DNA from: Cognatishimia sp. WU-CL00825
Lineage (GTDB): Bacteria > Pseudomonadota > Alphaproteobacteria > Rhodobacterales > Rhodobacteraceae
Reading direction: 5' to 3'
Assembly (NCBI RefSeq): GCF_040364665.1
Contig: NZ_BAABWX010000001.1
Location: forward strand, 1,984,001-2,048,000
DNA length: 64,000 nt
Shown here: piece after piece, positions 8,773-18,291 of the stretch
Layout of the letters: every line of letters begins with the position of its first letter
How positions within the stretch are numbered: position 1 is the first letter of the stretch
The notes under the pieces: model-generated
What the model was told of the DNA's origin: nothing
What the model saw: only the letters and a program-made list of their open reading frames with translations
The model's database searches: none
Position numbers and translations under genes: made by a program

Positions 8773-10020
8773 ATGACACAAACAGTAACGATTGTAGGCG
8801 CGGGGCTCGTTGGCATTTGCACGGCAATAACGCTGGCAGAAAGGAACCTAAGTGTCCGACTGATTGACAAAGAAGCCCCAGGACTGGGCGCGTCCTTTGG
8901 GAACGCAGGCATCATCTCGCCATGGTCAGTCCTGCCACAGCCCCTGCCCGGTATCTGGAAAAATATCCCACGCCTTGTTTTTGGACGCCACCGCGTTTTA
9001 AAGCCCCATATTTCGCAGTGGCCAAAGCTTATCCCTTGGGGCCTTAGTTTTTTACGCCAAACATCCGTAGACAGGGTTCAAAAGTCCGCCCAGGCGATGT
9101 TTCATCTATGTGAGCCATCAATAGAACTTTATCGTCAACTTTTAGTGGGGACGGGCCACGAGGATCTTATTCAAGATGCTTGGTATGTGCATGCTTTTCG
9201 CAACGAAACCACCGCGCGCCAATGGGATGAAACTGCGATCGATTATCGATTGCGCCGCGAGTTTGGCGCTGACATTGAATTTGCAAGCTCTGACACATTA
9301 CGTGAAATCGAGCCCAGTCTGGGCACAGATTTTAAGGCCGCAGTCCTTATCAAAGGTCAGGCGCGCGCGCGGGCACCTGGAAAAATCGCGCAGGCTCTTT
9401 TTGACAAGGCGCAAACTATGGGCGTTATTTTTCATCAAGCAGAAATGAAGTCCTTAAAGCGCGAGGGCGACGGCTGGAAAATTCACTGCAAAACCCAATC
9501 ATTTGCCTCCGATAAGATTGTATTGGCCGCCGGAGCATGGAGCGCCAAATTACTAGAACCCATGGGCATCAAACTGCCCTTGATGGCGGAACGCGGCTAT
9601 CATGTCGAATTCGCCGATCCGGGTGTGAGCCTTAATAATTCGGTTATGGATATGGACGCAAAAATAGTCGCCTCTTCTATGGCTGATGGCCTTCGCGTGG
9701 CAGGAGCTTCAGAATTTTGCAATATTGATGCACCCGCTGACCCAAAGCGCGCTGACCTAATGACACGCCAATCACGTGTAATCTTGCCAGATCTGGATGT
9801 CACAAAGCGCACTTTATGGTTCGGACACCGTCCATCTTTTCCGGATAGCTTGCCAATGCTTGATGAGTTCAAACAGCAACCTGGTCTCTTTGCGGCATTT
9901 GGACACTCGCACTATGGGCTGATGATGGCCCCAAAGTCGGGTCAAATCGTGGCTGATTTGATAGAAGGGAGGAATTCAAACGTCGATCTAACAAGGTTTG
10001 CCTCTGATCGTTTTCAATGA
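8773..10020 (+). CDS. DadA-like FAD-dependent oxidoreductase
   Basis: 415 residues. The Rossmann FAD-binding motif is at the N-terminus (VTIVGAGLVGICTAITLAE), followed by GASFGNAGIISPWSVLP, which closely fits the D-amino-acid dehydrogenase (DadA) subgroup of the DAO superfamily. The C-terminal part holds GHRPSFPDSLPMLDEF and FAAFGHSHYGLMMAPKSG, the usual FAD/substrate-contact region. The expected reaction is oxidative deamination or oxidation of an amine taken up by the TRAP transporter encoded just upstream, with electrons passed to the membrane chain. The exact substrate (D-amino acid, proline derivative or other) cannot be decided. Confidence 0.85.
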   Translation: MTQTVTIVGAGLVGICTAITLAERNLSVRLIDKEAPGLGASFGNAGIISPWSVLPQPLPGIWKNIPRLVFGRHRVLKPHISQWPKLIPWGLSFLRQTSVDRVQKSAQAMFHLCEPSIELYRQLLVGTGHEDLIQDAWYVHAFRNETTARQWDETAIDYRLRREFGADIEFASSDTLREIEPSLGTDFKAAVLIKGQARARAPGKIAQALFDKAQTMGVIFHQAEMKSLKREGDGWKIHCKTQSFASDKIVLAAGAWSAKLLEPMGIKLPLMAERGYHVEFADPGVSLNNSVMDMDAKIVASSMADGLRVAGASEFCNIDAPADPKRADLMTRQSRVILPDLDVTKRTLWFGHRPSFPDSLPMLDEFKQQPGLFAAFGHSHYGLMMAPKSGQIVADLIEGRNSNVDLTRFASDRFQ

Positions 10021-10049
10021 GCTCGCAATCAACGCCATGCTAAGACAGA

Positions 10050-10081
10050 GAAACCGAGTGTATTGTGCGCCCCTCGGTTTC
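10050..10081. terminator. Convergent hairpin
   Basis: GAAACCGAG (10050-10058) and CTCGGTTTC (10073-10081) form a perfect 9-bp stem with a 14-base loop between the convergent oxidoreductase and LacI genes. No long T run, so the terminator role is tentative, although the position fits a bidirectional one. Confidence 0.45.
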
Positions 10082-10102
10082 GGTGTGGCCGCTTGAAAAC
10101 TT

Positions 10103-11080
10103 TCAAGATCTGACGAGCAATACCGCGTCAAAACGATGTTCTTGTATTTCAAACGCCGCCTGGCCCAAGAGTTCGACCGCTTTATAAGCTAAACTTTCCA
10201 CGGGAACGCTGATCGTCGAAACGCCGCCGCCGATCCAGGAGTAAAACGACGGATCGCCATATCCGACAAATGCCATGGGACCACTGGGCGACAGGCCAGC
10301 ATCCATCAAGGCATTGAGCGCACCATTTGAGATTTCAAACCCGCCGCAAATCAATGCCGTGGCCTTTTTCTGCTCGATCAATCGCTTTGCTTGCTTCAAC
10401 CCCATTTCTGCAGACGGTGGACCAGTGCAGACAAGCATAGGTTCCTCTTGAATGCCTGCGCTCGCAAGCCCGGCACGAAAGGCTGCCAGTCGTGAGCGAC
10501 CAGAGGACAAACGGCTATCTGCACCGATGAACGCAATGTTTTTATGACCTTCTGCGGCCAGATGCGCCACGGCATTTTTTAGAGCAGTTCGGTCGTTCAC
10601 AAGAATTGATGGCGTGGCCTCACCCGTATCGCTTTGCCGAATGAGTTGAATAACCGACATGGCCCTCAGATGGGTCAATTCTGTTTCTGAATGTCCAGGT
10701 GCCGGCACCATAACAACACCCTGAGCCTGAATTTCGTGCAAACGCTGCAGAGCCTTTTCTTCTGCAGCGATGTCGTCCCCAGTCAGGTGAATAATCAATT
10801 GCAACGATTGTTCTTCGCAAGCAAGCGCCATGGTATTGGCAAAGCGCGCATAGAATTCATTGACGATATTTGGCAGCAAAAGGCCAACGATGCGCGTTTC
10901 GTCCCCGCGCATGGCTTTGGCCGCTGCACTTTTAACATACCCCACTTTGCGCGCATGTTCCTGAATGGCTTCTCGTGTTTCTTTCAGCACATTGGGATGA
11001 TTCGAAAGGGCACGCGAAACTGTCATGTGCGAGATGCCAAGATCTTTGGCTATGGACTTTATGGTGACGCGTGGCGACAA
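10103..11080 (-). CDS. LacI-family transcriptional regulator
   Basis: 325 residues. The start codon is TTG at 11080, with AAAGG six bases before it; no in-frame ATG precedes the domain. The LacI DNA-binding head is at residues 4-55 (VTIKSIAKDLGISHMTVSRA, then NHPNVLKETREAI and GY). The periplasmic-binding-protein-like effector domain follows (VGLLLPNIVNEFYARF; ILVNDRT; AFIGADSRLSSGR). It is divergent from the sugar operon. A perfect palindrome, GTTCACGTGAAC, lies just after the kinase promoter and again before the ABC binding-protein gene, as expected for the operator of this repressor. The inducer is probably an intermediate of that operon. Confidence 0.9.
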   Translation of the reverse strand: MSPRVTIKSIAKDLGISHMTVSRALSNHPNVLKETREAIQEHARKVGYVKSAAAKAMRGDETRIVGLLLPNIVNEFYARFANTMALACEEQSLQLIIHLTGDDIAAEEKALQRLHEIQAQGVVMVPAPGHSETELTHLRAMSVIQLIRQSDTGEATPSILVNDRTALKNAVAHLAAEGHKNIAFIGADSRLSSGRSRLAAFRAGLASAGIQEEPMLVCTGPPSAEMGLKQAKRLIEQKKATALICGGFEISNGALNALMDAGLSPSGPMAFVGYGDPSFYSWIGGGVSTISVPVESLAYKAVELLGQAAFEIQEHRFDAVLLVRS

Positions 11081-11129
11081 GTTATGCCTTTCATTTTAGG
11101 GCCTTATAACAATTGATGACCGATGTGTC

Positions 11130-11157
11130 TTGACAGAAATTTGTTCTTTGGTAGATA
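11130..11157 (+). promoter_or_regulatory. Probable sigma-70 promoter of the sugar operon
   Basis: TTGACA (11130-11135) is a perfect -35 box. TAGATA (11152-11157) is a fair -10 box at 16-bp spacing. The LacI-type palindrome starts at the last -10 base, the classic position for steric repression. The kinase ATG is 34 bases after the -10 box. Confidence 0.55.
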
Positions 11158-11172
11158 TGTTCACGTGAACAT
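11157..11172. promoter_or_regulatory. LacI-type operator copy 1
   Basis: ATGTTCACGTGAACAT is a perfect 16-bp palindrome with a central CG, typical of LacI/GalR-family operators. It overlaps the -10 end of the probable promoter of the kinase gene. The inner GTTCACGTGAAC recurs at 16919-16930. Confidence 0.75.
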
Positions 11173-11191
11173 TAATTCAGAGGACGGCCGA

Positions 11192-12202
11192 ATGCCTGAC
11201 CTGCGAGACAGATGCGTATCCATCATGGAAGAGCTTGGGATAACCCGAGACACTGCGATTGACGACGTCATTCCTTTGACCGGTGGCGTCGCATCAGACA
11301 TCGCGCGCGTTGAAGCTGGTGGCAGGTCCTATGCCATCAAATTTGCCCTGCCAAAGCTAAGGGTCGCCGCAGACTGGCACGCGCCAGTCCACCGCAATGC
11401 CGCAGAATACGCTTGGCTGAAAGTGGTCGCCGAACTGCAGCCCGACAGTGCGCTGGCCCTATATGGAAGGTCAGAAAAACAGCACGGTTTCGTCATGGAG
11501 TTTCTAACAGGTGACGATGTTTACCTTTGGAAAGCTGCCCTGTTGAACGCACTACCAAAGCGCGGAGAACCTGAAGCGGTCGGCGCTCTTTTGGGTCAGG
11601 TACACGCAGCTTCGTCGGGTCCAAATTTTGATGCTGCGCCCTTTCATAATCAAGATGATTTTTACGCGCTGCGGATCGAACCATATCTGGTGCACACAAA
11701 GACTATTCACCCCGGGCTTTCATTGATTTTGGATGAAATGGCCGACATGCTTTATCAATCCAATCAAGTATTGGTGCACGGCGATGTCAGCCCCAAAAAC
11801 ATACTTTTCCGCGCAAAGGGACCCGTTTTACTTGACGCCGAATGTGCGACCATGGGCGACGCAAGCTTTGACCCATCGTTTTGCCTTAACCATCTGTTTT
11901 TAAAGGCAATTCATCTACCAAAGTCTTGCAATCAACTTTTAAAGTCCGTGGCTGAATTCTGGACCGCCTACCAAGAACATGTGAACTGGGAACCCGCAAC
12001 AAATCTTGAAGCGCGCGTGTGCAAGTTGTTGCCGGCTTTAATGCTTGGGCGCGTCGATGGAAAATCTCCGGTGGAATACCTGAATGACCCACAACGGGCC
12101 TTTGTGCGGATCGCTGCAACACATCTCCTTTCAACACCGGCCACTTCGGTCCCGGAATTTGTCGAAAGGCTAAAACAAATCATGAAGGAGCAGAGCAAGT
12201 GA
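11192..12202 (+). CDS. Phosphotransferase, 5-methylthioribose-kinase-like
   Basis: 336 residues from the ATG at 11192, preceded by AGGAC; an upstream in-frame ATG at 11123 would put the operator inside the gene and is rejected. The fold is that of aminoglycoside/choline/MTR kinases: a nucleotide-loop region GGVASDIARVEAGG with the lysine in YAIKFALPKLRV, the catalytic loop VHGDVSPKNILF (H-G-D-x4-N) and the metal-binding DAE in VLLDAECATMGD. The ALPKLRV segment recalls MtnK. It would phosphorylate a sugar or sugar-like alcohol in the cytoplasm. First gene of the LacI-controlled operon, overlapping the enolase-paralogue start by four bases (GTGA). The substrate is not known. Confidence 0.78.
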   Translation: MPDLRDRCVSIMEELGITRDTAIDDVIPLTGGVASDIARVEAGGRSYAIKFALPKLRVAADWHAPVHRNAAEYAWLKVVAELQPDSALALYGRSEKQHGFVMEFLTGDDVYLWKAALLNALPKRGEPEAVGALLGQVHAASSGPNFDAAPFHNQDDFYALRIEPYLVHTKTIHPGLSLILDEMADMLYQSNQVLVHGDVSPKNILFRAKGPVLLDAECATMGDASFDPSFCLNHLFLKAIHLPKSCNQLLKSVAEFWTAYQEHVNWEPATNLEARVCKLLPALMLGRVDGKSPVEYLNDPQRAFVRIAATHLLSTPATSVPEFVERLKQIMKEQSK

Positions 12203-13509
12203 CGGCCATCTCAGAAATAAAGGGACGCCGGGTCTGGGACTCGCGCGGACACCCAACGGTCGAAGTTGACGTACGGTTGGAAAACGGTGTTCTGGGACGC
12301 GCCATTGCGCCGGCGGGTGCTTCTCGTGGTGCACGCGAAGCAATTGATCTGCGGGATGGGGGTACGGCCCTCGGGGGCAAAGATGTTCAGAGCGCACTTG
12401 CCAATGTGAACGGCCCTATCGCAAATGCTTTGAAGGGTCTTAACAGCACCGACCAAACCGGCGTGGATGCTGCTATTCTTGCGCTTGATTTGTCACCGCT
12501 CAAAGAAACCTTGGGCGGCAACGCAACCGTAGCCACTTCGTTGGCAGTCCTACATTCGGCAGGCGCAGATGCAAAAAAACCGCTTTGGCGGCATGTGGCT
12601 GACCACTATGGAACCGCCCCAGCGCTTCCCCTGCCGGAAATTCAAATTTTTGGCGGTGGTGCCCATGCTGGCCGGCGCGTAGACATTCAGGATTTCATGA
12701 TCATGGTTCCCGGTGCTGCAAGTTTTGAAGAGGTGATGGAAGTCACCAACGAGATCTATTTTGCCGCCGGTGATATCATGGCCCAAAAGGGCAAATTGGC
12801 CGGGGTCGCCGACGAAGGCGGTTGGTGGCCTGTCTTTGACAGCAATGAAGAAGCGCTGGAAACACTGGTCAGCGCGATTGAGAAAGCCGGCGAGACCCCA
12901 GGGGAGCGTGTTGTGATTTCGCTGGATATTGCGGCATCAGAATTTGGCAAGTCAGGCAAATACAATTTGGCCCTAGAAAACCGAGACATGGACAGCGGGG
13001 ATCTGATTGACATGCTTGGCGGATGGATCGACGCTTATCCGATTGCCTCAATCGAAGACCCACTGGGCGAAGATGACCCAGAAGGCATGATTGAATTCAC
13101 CCGGCGCTTTGGAAACCGCGTTCAGATCATTGGTGATGACTACCTTGTGACCAACGCGCATCTGGTTGAAGAAGCGGCAACAGCCGGTGCTTGCAATGCG
13201 GTTTTGGTCAAGGTCAATCAGGCCGGCACCGTCACAGAAAGCATCGACACATTCAAAGCTGCACGTGCGCGGAATTGGGGCGCTATTGTCTCGGCCCGGT
13301 CCGGCGAGACCGAGGACGCATCGATCAGCCATCTTTCAACCGGATTAGGCGGCGGACAGCTTAAGGTTGGCTCGTTCACCCGTTCCGAACGCATGGTGAA
13401 ATGGAATGAATGCCTGCGCATTCAAGAGGCCCTAGGGTCAGACAAATACGTCGCTGGGTTGCCATTGGCCAACACCTGGTGGGGCGCGAAACAAAAGGAA
13501 AAGCAATGA
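12199..13509 (+). CDS. Enolase paralogue with altered active site
   Basis: 436 residues, GTG start overlapping the kinase stop. Clearly enolase in sequence: RRVWDSRGHPTVEVDVRLEN, the mobile loop APAGASRGAREA, ADEGGWWP (acid Glu), DIAASEFG, SIEDPLGEDD and IIGDDYLVTN (metal ligands), LVKVNQAGT (base Lys), RSGETED and GQLKVG (second Lys). Two active-site positions differ from canonical enolase: the Glu of the QEFM motif is Asp165, and the His of SHRSGE is Ala366. A glycolytic enolase would also be expected elsewhere, near central-metabolism genes. I infer a paralogue recruited to dehydrate a different 2-phospho-acid. The start of the next gene overlaps its stop (ATGA), so kinase, enolase and hydrolase are translationally coupled. 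Confidence 0.85.
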   Translation: MTAISEIKGRRVWDSRGHPTVEVDVRLENGVLGRAIAPAGASRGAREAIDLRDGGTALGGKDVQSALANVNGPIANALKGLNSTDQTGVDAAILALDLSPLKETLGGNATVATSLAVLHSAGADAKKPLWRHVADHYGTAPALPLPEIQIFGGGAHAGRRVDIQDFMIMVPGAASFEEVMEVTNEIYFAAGDIMAQKGKLAGVADEGGWWPVFDSNEEALETLVSAIEKAGETPGERVVISLDIAASEFGKSGKYNLALENRDMDSGDLIDMLGGWIDAYPIASIEDPLGEDDPEGMIEFTRRFGNRVQIIGDDYLVTNAHLVEEAATAGACNAVLVKVNQAGTVTESIDTFKAARARNWGAIVSARSGETEDASISHLSTGLGGGQLKVGSFTRSERMVKWNECLRIQEALGSDKYVAGLPLANTWWGAKQKEKQ

Positions 13510-14354
13510 AACTGATGCGATACGGTGACCGTGACGGTCGCAAAATCCCCTGCATCCTCGACGCAAACAACACACCGCGTGATGCGTCATCGATTGTCGG
13601 AGACTTTGGGCCACGCAGCCTAGCTGCGGGTGCCTTGGTTAAACTTGCCGCTGTCGATCCGGAAAGCTTGCCAGTTGCTGACATCGCCGGAAAACGCCTT
13701 GCGCCACCAGTTGCACAGCCGTTTAATATCTGGTGCGTCGGGCTAAACTATTCTGACCACGCTGCAGAGGCGGGCATGGCTATTCCTGATGAACCGATTT
13801 TGTTCAACAAAGCCTCATCGACGTACTGCGGACCAAACGACGACATTCTGTTTAGCCCTAAAATGACTAAACTGGACTGGGAAGTTGAACTGGGCATCGT
13901 CATTGGCAAGCCCGCGCTTAACATCAGCAAGTCCGAAGCGATGGATCACGTTGCTGGCTTTGTTCTGGTCAACGATCTGTCAGAGCGCGCCTGGCAATTG
14001 GAACGCTCTGGTCAGTGGGTCAAAGGCAAATCCTTCCCGAATTTCTGCCCAACCGGGCCGGTGCTTGTGACGCCTGATGAAATCGGCGACGTCAATGCTT
14101 TGGACATGTGGCTGGATGTGAATGGCAAGCGCATGCAGTCAGGCAACACAGGCACGATGATCTTCGATGCTGAAACCATCGTGAGCTATATGTCTGAATT
14201 CACCAGGCTAGAGCCGGGAGATCTGATCTGCACAGGAACGCCCCCGGGTGTTGGTGCTGGCATGAAACCCCAAGTTTGGCTGCAAAAAGGCGACAAGGTT
14301 TCTTTGGGAATCAGTGGCTTGGGTGAACAAAGCCAAACAGTTGTGGATCTATAG
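13506..14354 (+). CDS. FAH-family hydrolase, 2,4-diketo-3-deoxy-sugar-acid hydrolase type
   Basis: 282 residues from the ATG at 13506 (ATGA overlap with the enolase paralogue). It opens with [15 protein letters not shown], typical of the FAH subgroup that includes 2,4-diketo-3-deoxy-L-fuconate hydrolase. The catalytic core holds [15 protein letters not shown], the metal-binding [12 protein letters not shown] and [16 protein letters not shown], with [12 protein letters not shown] near the end. In the known non-phosphorylative pathway such enzymes cleave the diketo acid to pyruvate plus a 2-hydroxy acid. The adjoining IlvD/Edd dehydratase and KDF-dehydrogenase-like SDR fit that role. The exact sugar is open. 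Confidence 0.85.
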   Translation: MKLMRYGDRDGRKIPCILDANNTPRDASSIVGDFGPRSLAAGALVKLAAVDPESLPVADIAGKRLAPPVAQPFNIWCVGLNYSDHAAEAGMAIPDEPILFNKASSTYCGPNDDILFSPKMTKLDWEVELGIVIGKPALNISKSEAMDHVAGFVLVNDLSERAWQLERSGQWVKGKSFPNFCPTGPVLVTPDEIGDVNALDMWLDVNGKRMQSGNTGTMIFDAETIVSYMSEFTRLEPGDLICTGTPPGVGAGMKPQVWLQKGDKVSLGISGLGEQSQTVVDL

Positions 14355-14361
14355 GTACATC

Positions 14362-16143
14362 ATGAAACTCAGGTCGCAAAAATGGTTCAACAATCCGGAT
14401 AATCCGGAAATGACCGCTATCTATGTCGGGCACTATTTGAACTATGGCCTGACACTAGAAGAACTACAGTCGGGCAAACCTATCATAGGTATTGCCCAAA
14501 CTGGCAGCGACCTGAGCCCCTGTAATCGCCACCACATTGAACTGGCCAAACGCGTGCGCGAAGGTATTCGCGAGGCCGGCGGCATTGCTTTTGAATTTCC
14601 GGTGCATCCAATACAGGAAACCGGAAAGCGCCCAACTGCAGCCCTTGATAGAAACCTGGCCTATTTGGGCTTGGTTGAGAGCCTTTACGGATATCCACTG
14701 GATGGCGTTGTGCTAACAATTGGCTGCGACAAGACCACCCCAGCGCTGTTGATGGCCGCTGCGACGGTCAATATACCAGCTATCGCGCTTTCTGTTGGCC
14801 CGATGTTGAACGGCTGGCACAAAGGCAAACGGGCGGGGACTGGCGCGTCCATTTGGGAGGCGCGCAAACTCTATGCGGCAGGCGACATTGACTATCCCGA
14901 GTTCATGAAAATGTCTACCGCATCGACGCCGTCGGTAGGCTTTTGCAATACCATGGGCACAGCCACCACCATGAACTCGCTCAGCGAAGCTTTGGGCATG
15001 CAATTGCCCGGTGGCGCGGCAATCCCTGCCCCCTATCGCGAGCGCGGACAGATTTCATATGAAACCGGTCGCCGGATCGTCGATCTGGTGCGTGAAGATC
15101 TTAAGCCCGGCGACATCATGACGCGCGCGGCTTTTGAAAATGCAATTGTTGTAAACTCTGCATTGGGTGGCAGCACCAATGCGACAATTCACCTGAACGC
15201 TATTGCGGCCCATGTGGGCGTAGAGCTGACCAACGATGACTGGCAGGACTACGGGCACGATATTCCTCTGCTTTGTAATGTCCAACCCGCAGGCGCATAT
15301 CTAGGGGAGGATTTCCACCGAGCCGGAGGCGTGCCTGCCGTTGTCTCGGAGCTGTTGAAGGCAAAGGTCTTGCCCAATCCAAATGCGCTGACTGTGACGG
15401 GCAAAAGCATCAAAGAGAACACCTCTGGCATTGAAGTGAGCAACACTGATGTCATTCACAGCTTTCACAACCCCTTGAAACTTGCAGCAGGCTTTGTGCA
15501 CCTAAGCGGCAACATTTTTGACAGCGCAATCATGAAAACATCTGTTATTTCAGATGAGTTTCGCGCGCGCTATTTGTCAGATCCGGCCCATCCCAACGCC
15601 TTTACTGCGCGCGCCGTCGTTTTTGACGGGCCAGAAGATTATCATGCACGCATTGATGACGCCGCGCTGAAAATAGATGAAAACTGCATTCTTGTGATCC
15701 GAGGCACCGGGCCGATTGGCTATCCTGGTGGTGCAGAAGTCGTCAATATGCAACCCCCAGCCGCCTTGTTGCGGCGTGGCATCACAGAATTACCTACATT
15801 GGGGGACGGGCGGCAGTCCGGAACATCAGGGAGCCCGTCGATTTTGCATGCGAGCCCCGAAGCCGCAGCTGGTGGCAACCTTGCTATCCTGAGAACCGGA
15901 GACGAAATTCGCGTTGATCTGCAAAGCCGCAAGGCTGATGTGCTGATTTCGGATGCAGACATTGCACAAAGGCGCGCCGATCTGGCCCGAACCGGTGGTT
16001 ATGCCTTTCCAGATCACCAAACCCCTTGGCAAGAGATCCAACGCGGCATGATTGGTCAGCTAGATACAGGAATGACCTTGAAACCGGCACTATCTTATCA
16101 AAATATCGTGCAAAAACAGGATGTTCCCCGTGACAACCACTAA
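14362..16143 (+). CDS. IlvD/Edd-family sugar-acid dehydratase
   Basis: 593 residues from the ATG at 14362; the longer frame from 14314 overlaps the previous gene and lacks homology. The iron-sulfur/Mg motifs of the family are present: [17 protein letters not shown], then [20 protein letters not shown] and [14 protein letters not shown], and near the C-terminus [12 protein letters not shown] and [20 protein letters not shown]. Family members dehydrate aldonates (arabonate, xylonate, gluconate) or branched dihydroxy acids; in this context a C5/C6 aldonate giving a 2-keto-3-deoxy acid is expected. The operon continues with an SDR gene that overlaps its 3' end by up to 23 bases. Confidence 0.88.
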   Translation: MKLRSQKWFNNPDNPEMTAIYVGHYLNYGLTLEELQSGKPIIGIAQTGSDLSPCNRHHIELAKRVREGIREAGGIAFEFPVHPIQETGKRPTAALDRNLAYLGLVESLYGYPLDGVVLTIGCDKTTPALLMAAATVNIPAIALSVGPMLNGWHKGKRAGTGASIWEARKLYAAGDIDYPEFMKMSTASTPSVGFCNTMGTATTMNSLSEALGMQLPGGAAIPAPYRERGQISYETGRRIVDLVREDLKPGDIMTRAAFENAIVVNSALGGSTNATIHLNAIAAHVGVELTNDDWQDYGHDIPLLCNVQPAGAYLGEDFHRAGGVPAVVSELLKAKVLPNPNALTVTGKSIKENTSGIEVSNTDVIHSFHNPLKLAAGFVHLSGNIFDSAIMKTSVISDEFRARYLSDPAHPNAFTARAVVFDGPEDYHARIDDAALKIDENCILVIRGTGPIGYPGGAEVVNMQPPAALLRRGITELPTLGDGRQSGTSGSPSILHASPEAAAGGNLAILRTGDEIRVDLQSRKADVLISDADIAQRRADLARTGGYAFPDHQTPWQEIQRGMIGQLDTGMTLKPALSYQNIVQKQDVPRDNH

Positions 16144-16879
16144 CCTATATAGCTTGCAGGGCAAGGTCGCCGTAGTTACCGCCGCCGGGCAAGGAATTGG
16201 CCGCGCGATAGCCGACCATTTTCTGGCACTGGGAGCCGAAGTTTATGCCAGCGACCTAAACGCAGATTTGCTGAAAGACTTTGGCGGTCACGTGGCTTCG
16301 CTTGACGCGGCCGACCCAGCGGCAGTTAGCAGTTATTTTACGACGTTTTCGCGGATCGATATCTTGGCACATGCTGTGGGATATGTGCATCAGGGCACGA
16401 TCGAAGAGTGCTCTTTCGCAGAGTGGCAGCGTTCGATGGACATCACCTTAAACAGCGCATTTTTTGTCCTGTCTTCCGCGATTCCCTACATGAAAGACCA
16501 AGGTGGCAGCATCATCACCATCGCGTCGGTTGTAGGTTCTATCAAAGGGTTTCCACGCCGCGCCGCCTATGGCACAGCAAAGGCTGGATTGATCGGCCTA
16601 ACAAAATCTATAGCGGCTGACTATCTGAACTGCGGCATTCGGGCAAACGCAATTTGCCCAGGCACGGTTGATAGCCCTAGCCTGCAATCCAGAATTAACG
16701 AACTTGCCGAAACACTGGGTAGCCCAAAAGCCGCCAAGGCGTTTTTTATGGACCGTCAACCATCAGGTCGGTTGGGCACCCCTGCTGAAATTGCAAGTTT
16801 CGCGGGCTATCTAGCGACAGAGTCAAGCGCTCTGATCACCGGACAAGCCATCGCAATTGATGGAGGCATCATGATCTAA
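16121..16879 (+). CDS. SDR dehydrogenase, 2-keto-3-deoxy-L-fuconate-dehydrogenase-like
   Basis: 252 residues from the ATG at 16121; GTG at 16130 ([12 protein letters not shown]) is an equally likely start. The NAD-binding motif is [12 protein letters not shown] and the catalytic YGTAKAG carries the Tyr-x3-Lys. The TAAGQGIG wording and the C-terminal [14 protein letters not shown] and GQAIAIDGG fit the subgroup containing 2-keto-3-deoxy-L-fuconate dehydrogenase and BDH2. It would oxidise the C4 hydroxyl of a 2-keto-3-deoxy acid to the diketo acid cut by the FAH-family enzyme encoded just upstream. Last gene before the second operator; specificity by analogy only. Confidence 0.82.
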   Translation: MFPVTTTNLYSLQGKVAVVTAAGQGIGRAIADHFLALGAEVYASDLNADLLKDFGGHVASLDAADPAAVSSYFTTFSRIDILAHAVGYVHQGTIEECSFAEWQRSMDITLNSAFFVLSSAIPYMKDQGGSIITIASVVGSIKGFPRRAAYGTAKAGLIGLTKSIAADYLNCGIRANAICPGTVDSPSLQSRINELAETLGSPKAAKAFFMDRQPSGRLGTPAEIASFAGYLATESSALITGQAIAIDGGIMI

Positions 16880-16917
16880 TTTCCGACTTGGAGGAGTCGG
16901 CACCACTAGGCGCAGCA

Positions 16918-16933
16918 ATGTTCACGTGAACTA
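16918..16933. promoter_or_regulatory. LacI-type operator copy 2
   Basis: ATGTTCACGTGAACTA shares the 12-bp palindrome GTTCACGTGAAC with copy 1 at 11157-11172. It lies 45-60 bases before the ABC binding-protein ATG, implying a second LacI-controlled promoter inside the operon. I see no clear -35/-10 pair. Confidence 0.7.
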
Positions 16934-16977
16934 TGCGCAATATTTACCAGCAATCACCGTCGATAGGAGGAAAGACA

Positions 16978-18237
16978 ATGAAGCTGAAGACAAAACTGGG
17001 TATCACGGCCGCCCTGACTGTAACGATGACATCAGCGGCTTACGCAGAACCAAAAACCAACATGCTGCACCAATGGCATTCAGGTGCCAATGCAAAGGCC
17101 ATCAATGTTTTGGGCGAAATGTATGAAGCAGCAGGTGGCGAATGGAACCAAACCGCTATTCCTGGTCATACATCCAACACCATCGCGCGCCTAAGAGCCG
17201 ACGTTATTTCGGGCCATCCGCCTTCTGCGGTTCAACTGAAAGGCCCTGAAATTGGTGAATGGGCAAAGACTGGCCTAACCGCAAATTTGAATGATTTGGC
17301 TGCGCTGGAAAATTGGGAAACCGTTGTCGCGCCAGAGCTGGTGTCGGTTATGAAACCACATGGTGAGTGGGTTGCTGCACCAATGAACATCCACCGCATT
17401 GATTGGATGTGGGCGTCAAAATCAGCCATGGATGCGGCCGGTGCAACTGATCTTCCAAAGACATGGGACGAATTCAACGCTATCGCCGAAAATATGGCGG
17501 CGGCCGGCATCATTCCTGTGGCCCACGGTGGCCAGGATTGGATCGATGGCACATTGTTTGAAATCGTTGTTCAAGGCATCTCGACTGACCTTTTCCGCGA
17601 AGCCTTTATCGAGCTGAATCTTGACGCACTTCAAGGCCAAGAAATGGTCGCCGCATTTGATCAACTTCGTAAGATGGTCGGCTGGATGGATGACGCATTC
17701 CCGGGACGTGGTTGGGAAGAGCCTCTGAACATGATGGCAACGGGCAAGGCTGGGTTCTATTTTCACGGCGACTGGGCCATCGGCACAATGAATGCCGCGG
17801 GTTATGAATACGGTACAGATTACCTATGTGCAGGCGCGCCGATGAATAATGGCAAACCAGGCTATATCCTTAACTCTGATTCAGTTGTTTTCTTTGAACA
17901 GAAAGACGATGAATTCATCGAAGGTCAGGCCTTGTTGGCATCAACAATTATGACCCCAGAGTTCCAAAAAGTCTTTAATGTCGCCAAAGGGTCGATCCCA
18001 GCGCGCATGGACGTCGAATTGGGCGATGAGTTCAATCCGTGCCAACAGCTGAACCTTGTAGATCTCAAAGCGGCGGCTGGAGCCGGTACCGTGGTGCGTT
18101 CAATGGCGCATAATATGGCTGTTCCGGAAAAATTCCGCAAAGCGCTGTTCACAGTGATTTCAGAATTCATCACTTCCGATATGACCTCTGAAGATGCTGC
18201 GCGCCGCATGGCCGAGGCCGTGATCAACGAATACTGA
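16978..18237 (+). CDS. Carbohydrate ABC transporter substrate-binding protein (CUT1)
   Basis: 419 residues from the ATG at 16978, preceded by a strong AGGAGG; the in-frame ATG at 16933 lies at the operator edge and is rejected. The signal peptide is MKLKTKLGITAALTV...AAYA (about 22 residues). The mature part (MLHQWHSGANAKAINVLGEM, then FYFHGDWAIGTMNAAG) resembles family 1 receptors of the glucose/mannose GtsA type. It carries a sugar in the periplasm to the permease pair encoded next. The operator immediately upstream ties it to the LacI regulator. Confidence 0.9.
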   Translation: MKLKTKLGITAALTVTMTSAAYAEPKTNMLHQWHSGANAKAINVLGEMYEAAGGEWNQTAIPGHTSNTIARLRADVISGHPPSAVQLKGPEIGEWAKTGLTANLNDLAALENWETVVAPELVSVMKPHGEWVAAPMNIHRIDWMWASKSAMDAAGATDLPKTWDEFNAIAENMAAAGIIPVAHGGQDWIDGTLFEIVVQGISTDLFREAFIELNLDALQGQEMVAAFDQLRKMVGWMDDAFPGRGWEEPLNMMATGKAGFYFHGDWAIGTMNAAGYEYGTDYLCAGAPMNNGKPGYILNSDSVVFFEQKDDEFIEGQALLASTIMTPEFQKVFNVAKGSIPARMDVELGDEFNPCQQLNLVDLKAAAGAGTVVRSMAHNMAVPEKFRKALFTVISEFITSDMTSEDAARRMAEAVINEY

Positions 18238-18291
18238 TCACGCATTTCTGGGCGGATCACCTGTGCTCCGCCCCGTCAACTCACAGAAGAA

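Noticed and set aside
16933..16977. Longer N-terminus of the sugar-binding protein
   Set aside because: It would put the signal peptide inside the protein and translate the operator edge; a strong AGGAGG precedes 16978.
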